A stretch of DNA of 25,950 bases from assembly GCA_965662485.1 (NCBI GenBank), contig CBFIIL010000021.1:1-25950 (forward strand). Reading direction: 5' to 3'. This document shows, one piece after another, positions 22,777 to 25,950 of this stretch (position 1 is its first letter; each line of letters opens with the position of its first letter). The position numbers and the translations under genes are program-made. Under the pieces are notes generated by a model. It saw only the letters and a list, made by a program, of their open reading frames with translations. It was not told where the DNA came from and searched no databases. This DNA is from UBA3537 sp965662485 (GTDB lineage Bacteria; Bacteroidota; Bacteroidia; Flavobacteriales; Flavobacteriaceae).

Positions 22777-25700
22777 TTATTTGATGAGGGTTACAGGTCC
22801 ATTGAGTTCAATTACAGCGCCATTGTAAGTTGTTGCAATAACAACCATTATATAGTTTCCATTTTCGGCAGGTTTTCCATCAATGGTACCATCCCATCCA
22901 TAGATATCATCACTAGTTTCTGCATAAATAAGTGATCCCCATGTGTCATATATACTCATTTTAATCTCTGTCATACATATCGTCACAGGACGTATGGTTT
23001 CATTAATTCCATCTCCATTTGGTGTAAATCCGTTTGGTAAAATAATTTCATATCCTTTTGTAATTTCTATTGTTTCGGAATATGTATCGAAACATCCGTA
23101 CAAGTCTTCAACCGTTAAACTAATTGTATATGTTCCGATTGCATTATATGTATGATCAGGTGCATTTGGTCCATTAAATTCTGGAGAACCATCGCCAAAA
23201 TCCCAATTATAACTTACAATATCACCCGTTGAGATATTATTGAATTGAATAGGATCATTAATAGCATAGATACCACAGAAGGCGCTATTATCTGAGCTCA
23301 ATGTAAAGTCTGCAATTCCAAAATCAAAGAAAGTAATTGGATCTAAAGGAAATTCTATCGGTGGACAACCATTTATAAGTCCATATTGATCTATTACGAA
23401 AGCAGAATAATTTCCAGGCACGGAGGTTTCCATAACAAAAGGGTTAGCAGCATCAACAATACCACCAGACCATGTTATTTGATATGGAGGTACACCTCCA
23501 TTTACTATAATAGTATTGATTTGTGTTGCTGTATCTGTATCACAATCAATATCAGTTGTATTGGTTAAAACAGCTGTAATCTCAGGAGGTCTTACCAATG
23601 TAATATCTGGTATTGAATTTTGCAGAAGACAATTATTAATATCAGTCACATCAATTGGATATGTACCGGCACTCAAGTTATTTAAACACCACTGTCCGCC
23701 ACCGTTGTCTACCCAACCTGTTCCAATTGGGAATGGATTTGTTCCACCAGTTATGGTAATACAAATAGAACCATTATTAAATTCCCATGCGGGCACTGTG
23801 TTACAATCGGGCTGAACAACTTCAAAGTCTGTTACAATAATAGGATCGGGTTCATCAACTAAAACAACTTCTGGGCCATAAGAACAATTATTTTCATCAA
23901 CGACATCATAAAAATAAGTTTCTGCCAGTTGGTCAAATGTTACTGAATTCCCCTGGGTTGTATTTAAACTTGTAATAAATATATTGTTGTTATCATATAG
24001 ATTAACTGTCAGAACCCCTGTTCCGCCTGTAGGTGTAACAATAATTTGTCCAGTATCTTCAAAACATGGTGCATCATCAACAACGTAAGTTGCTAAAAGC
24101 TCTGCTGGCTCGTTAACAACTGTTGAGAAATCATCCTCACATCCATTGGCATCTGATACAATAAATGTAACTGGCCCGCTAAGAACACTTTGTAAGCCTG
24201 TTCCAGTGTATGGTGGTACACCGCCTGTTGCTGTAACATCATAAGTTGCAAGGCCATTAAAACATTCAATCGGATCAACCAAAGTAGCCGTAATTACAAG
24301 CTCGTCTGGTTGAGTAAGGGTGTAATTCCTAATAATTTGATCTGTACAATTTGGATCTTCAACTGTTAGAGTGTAATCTCCTGAAATTAAGAAATCAAAA
24401 ACAAGCGTAGCTGGTGAACTTAGAATCGTATCAGCCTCCAAAACATTTCCAATTGCATCTACAAAAGAATAAATAAAGACTCCAGAACCTCCAGAAATAT
24501 CGACTGTAATAGTACCACTATTAGCCGCATTACAATCGATATTAAATCCATTGTAATTTGATAAGGTTTCCGTTAAAATTATTGGCTCTACAGCTTGTTC
24601 AATAGTGTAAACATCAGAAACGAATTCACATCCATTAGCGTCTAATATTTTTAAAACATAATTCCCTTCACATGCATTAACTAAATTATAGGGATTGATG
24701 ATATTAATTAATGGTCCAGAATCAAAAACACCAGAACCTGGAATCGTTTCTGTATACCATTCTACTAAGTTGTATGGCAATGTTCCTCCAGTGGTTGAAA
24801 CTTCAATACTACCATCACATGGAAGTGTGTTGACATTATTACAAGAAATATCTGTTTGTGTAATTAGTGTAAATTCAACAGGTACGGGTGGTACTATTTC
24901 ATATTCAAAAACATAGCTACAGCTCGATACATCAGTAATGGTAAGTTCATATGTACCAGGACATAAATCAAACTGATCTTCATCCGTTGGATCATTTAAA
25001 GGATTTCCCTCTATTGAAAGCCAACTGTATGTAAATGGACCAATTCCTACTGGACTGATTTCTATACTAGCTCCACAAAGCGGATTGGAATAACTACAAG
25101 CAATATTTGTAATTACCTCATTAATTAGTGGTTTTGGATTTACTGCAATTGTTATATTGAATGGAGATCCGCTACAGCCATCTGTCCAAGGAGTAACTTC
25201 AAAAGTAACTGTTTCAATAACATTAAATAATGGATTTATATTGTCTAATATTCCTGAGTCAAACTCATTAGGTGCTCCAAAACCATCGGGAAAAAGAGCT
25301 TCTGGAACTGAACTTTCTCCACTAACATTGATGTTATCTGTGAAAGTCCATGTGTAAGTTGTTCCCGTTGGCACTACAGTACTTAAATCAGGAATCAATC
25401 CGTTTTGTGGATTCAATGTGAAAGAACTCAAATCACAAATTTCATCATTAACATCAGGAATTACAGCTACTGGCTTCACAACAACCTCTGCACAATCTGA
25501 TGTTATCGCATCACATCCGCCATCAGCAAAAGTTAATACTGCAAAATAATACATAGTCCCTGGAAGTGTACTTGGTGGAGTGTAAGAAGAAGCTGTTCCT
25601 TCTGGACTTGCTATAGGTTGACTTAAATCTACTGTATCACAAACTGTAGTGGAATACCACTGATATGTAGGTGTCCCAACTCCATTTATATATGAAACCT

Positions 25701-25950
25701 CTAAAGACTGTGTCACACCATCCTCACATACCGTCTGAGTTACTATAGGCTGAGAACTAATTGTCGGTGAGGGGGTTACAATAACCTCTGCTGTTAAACT
25801 TGTTGTCTCACAATCGGCATCCGTAGCATCCGTGGTTACAACATAATAATATTCAAAACTACCCGAAACATCGCTTGGTGGACAAAAAGTAGAGGTCAAT
25901 ACATTTGAATCTGTCTGTAATGTAGTCGTTGGATCTCCTTGCTCATACCA
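22777..25950 (-). CDS. T9SS-exported surface protein with Ig-like, SprB-repeat, PKD and CHU_C domains (5' end outside window)
   Basis: This is the C-terminal 1,057 residues of a very large surface protein. The frame stays open to the right edge (WYEQGDPTT... precedes the TTG at 25899), so the true start lies outside. From the visible N-terminus there are two Ig/PKD-like segments with Trp and Cys pairs. About seven SprB-type repeats follow (pattern C...G.I.....GG..PY). Next is a PKD domain (SYNWDFGDGSP, HTYNAIGTYTISLTVED), and last a gliding-motility-associated CHU_C domain beginning LPNGFTPNGDGINE and ending near the stop. CHU_C is the type B T9SS sorting signal. The protein is acidic, rich in Thr, Asn, Asp and Cys, and poor in Lys. 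Together with the SprF partner 5 nt downstream it is likely a cell-surface adhesin or filament related to SprB; a gliding role is inferred. Confidence 0.9.
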   Translation of the reverse strand, partial: WYEQGDPTTTLQTDSNVLTSTFCPPSDVSGSFEYYYVVTTDATDADCETTSLTAEVIVTPSPTISSQPIVTQTVCEDGVTQSLEVSYINGVGTPTYQWYSTTVCDTVDLSQPIASPEGTASSYTPPSTLPGTMYYFAVLTFADGGCDAITSDCAEVVVKPVAVIPDVNDEICDLSSFTLNPQNGLIPDLSTVVPTGTTYTWTFTDNINVSGESSVPEALFPDGFGAPNEFDSGILDNINPLFNVIETVTFEVTPWTDGCSGSPFNITIAVNPKPLINEVITNIACSYSNPLCGASIEISPVGIGPFTYSWLSIEGNPLNDPTDEDQFDLCPGTYELTITDVSSCSYVFEYEIVPPVPVEFTLITQTDISCNNVNTLPCDGSIEVSTTGGTLPYNLVEWYTETIPGSGVFDSGPLINIINPYNLVNACEGNYVLKILDANGCEFVSDVYTIEQAVEPIILTETLSNYNGFNIDCNAANSGTITVDISGGSGVFIYSFVDAIGNVLEADTILSSPATLVFDFLISGDYTLTVEDPNCTDQIIRNYTLTQPDELVITATLVDPIECFNGLATYDVTATGGVPPYTGTGLQSVLSGPVTFIVSDANGCEDDFSTVVNEPAELLATYVVDDAPCFEDTGQIIVTPTGGTGVLTVNLYDNNNIFITSLNTTQGNSVTFDQLAETYFYDVVDENNCSYGPEVVLVDEPDPIIVTDFEVVQPDCNTVPAWEFNNGSICITITGGTNPFPIGTGWVDNGGGQWCLNNLSAGTYPIDVTDINNCLLQNSIPDITLVRPPEITAVLTNTTDIDCDTDTATQINTIIVNGGVPPYQITWSGGIVDAANPFVMETSVPGNYSAFVIDQYGLINGCPPIEFPLDPITFFDFGIADFTLSSDNSAFCGIYAINDPIQFNNISTGDIVSYNWDFGDGSPEFNGPNAPDHTYNAIGTYTISLTVEDLYGCFDTYSETIEITKGYEIILPNGFTPNGDGINETIRPVTICMTEIKMSIYDTWGSLIYAETSDDIYGWDGTIDGKPAENGNYIMVVIATTYNGAVIELNGPVTLIK
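23460..25130 (-). repeat. About seven tandem SprB-type protein repeats
   Basis: Seven protein-level repeats recur roughly every 250-290 nt, centred near 25080, 24810, 24530, 24240, 24040, 23770 and 23520. Each has a Cys, then G-x-I/V, then GG and often PY: TTGGTLPYN, ISGGSGVF, ATGGVPPYT, PTGGTGVL, ITGGTNPF, VNGGVPPYQ, and a weaker first one, SPVGIGPFT. Divergence between copies is high, so this is an old expansion and not a recent DNA duplication. Confidence 0.75.

Noticed and set aside
23516..23815. 99-residue open frame on the plus strand within the adhesin gene
   Set aside because: It is a shadow of the minus-strand coding sequence, with no motif, promoter or plausible composition of its own. 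The same applies to other short antisense frames, such as those at 6594-6866, 8267-8545 and 17186-17611.

Overview
The window comes from an AT-rich Bacteroidota genome, almost certainly a marine-type member of the Flavobacteriaceae. Evidence: several promoters fit the Bacteroidota pattern (TTG, about 19-20 nt, TAnnTTTG); there is a type IX secretion (T9SS) sorting domain of the gliding-motility-associated type and a PorP/SprF partner; and the carotenoid gene set is the zeaxanthin type. Gene identities come from reading the translated proteins and their motifs; no database search was possible.

Layout. 31-1845: a split transketolase (two subunits) followed by a bidirectional terminator. 1919-4461: an FKBP-like lipoprotein with an acidic Asp/Asn tail, an S4 RNA-binding protein, a PyrR-like phosphoribosyltransferase and shikimate kinase (the last two converge with a 21-nt overlap). 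4536-4796: a strong promoter, tRNA-Lys(TTT), a terminator-like hairpin and tRNA-Leu(GAG). 4863-9340: a MerR/cobalamin-binding-like regulator followed by crtI, crtB, crtZ and a fused lycopene cyclase, enough for phytoene to zeaxanthin. 9348-11615: aconitase. 11698-16826: a tightly packed periplasmic folding operon (three SurA-like proteins, then a MoxR ATPase). 16903-18375: IMP dehydrogenase. 18474-20806: a FecA-like TonB-dependent receptor whose promoter is bracketed by two near-identical 27-bp repeats. 20803-21669: HMG-CoA lyase-like enzyme. 21707-25950: a PorP/SprF protein (interrupted by 100 Ns) and a large T9SS-exported, SprB-repeat surface protein that runs off the right edge.

How the parts fit. 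The regulator at 4863 has the W-x9-EH and ExHxxG signatures of CarH/LitR photoreceptors and sits just upstream of the carotenoid genes, so a light- and B12-dependent switch on pigment synthesis is the most interesting functional hypothesis. The three folding factors are likely to serve outer-membrane and secreted proteins, a class that includes the TonB receptor, PorP/SprF and the adhesin in the same window. The remaining genes are housekeeping metabolism. I saw no CRISPR array, insertion sequence, phage gene or rRNA. No stretch longer than 300 bases lacks a gene except 4462-4862, which holds the two tRNAs.
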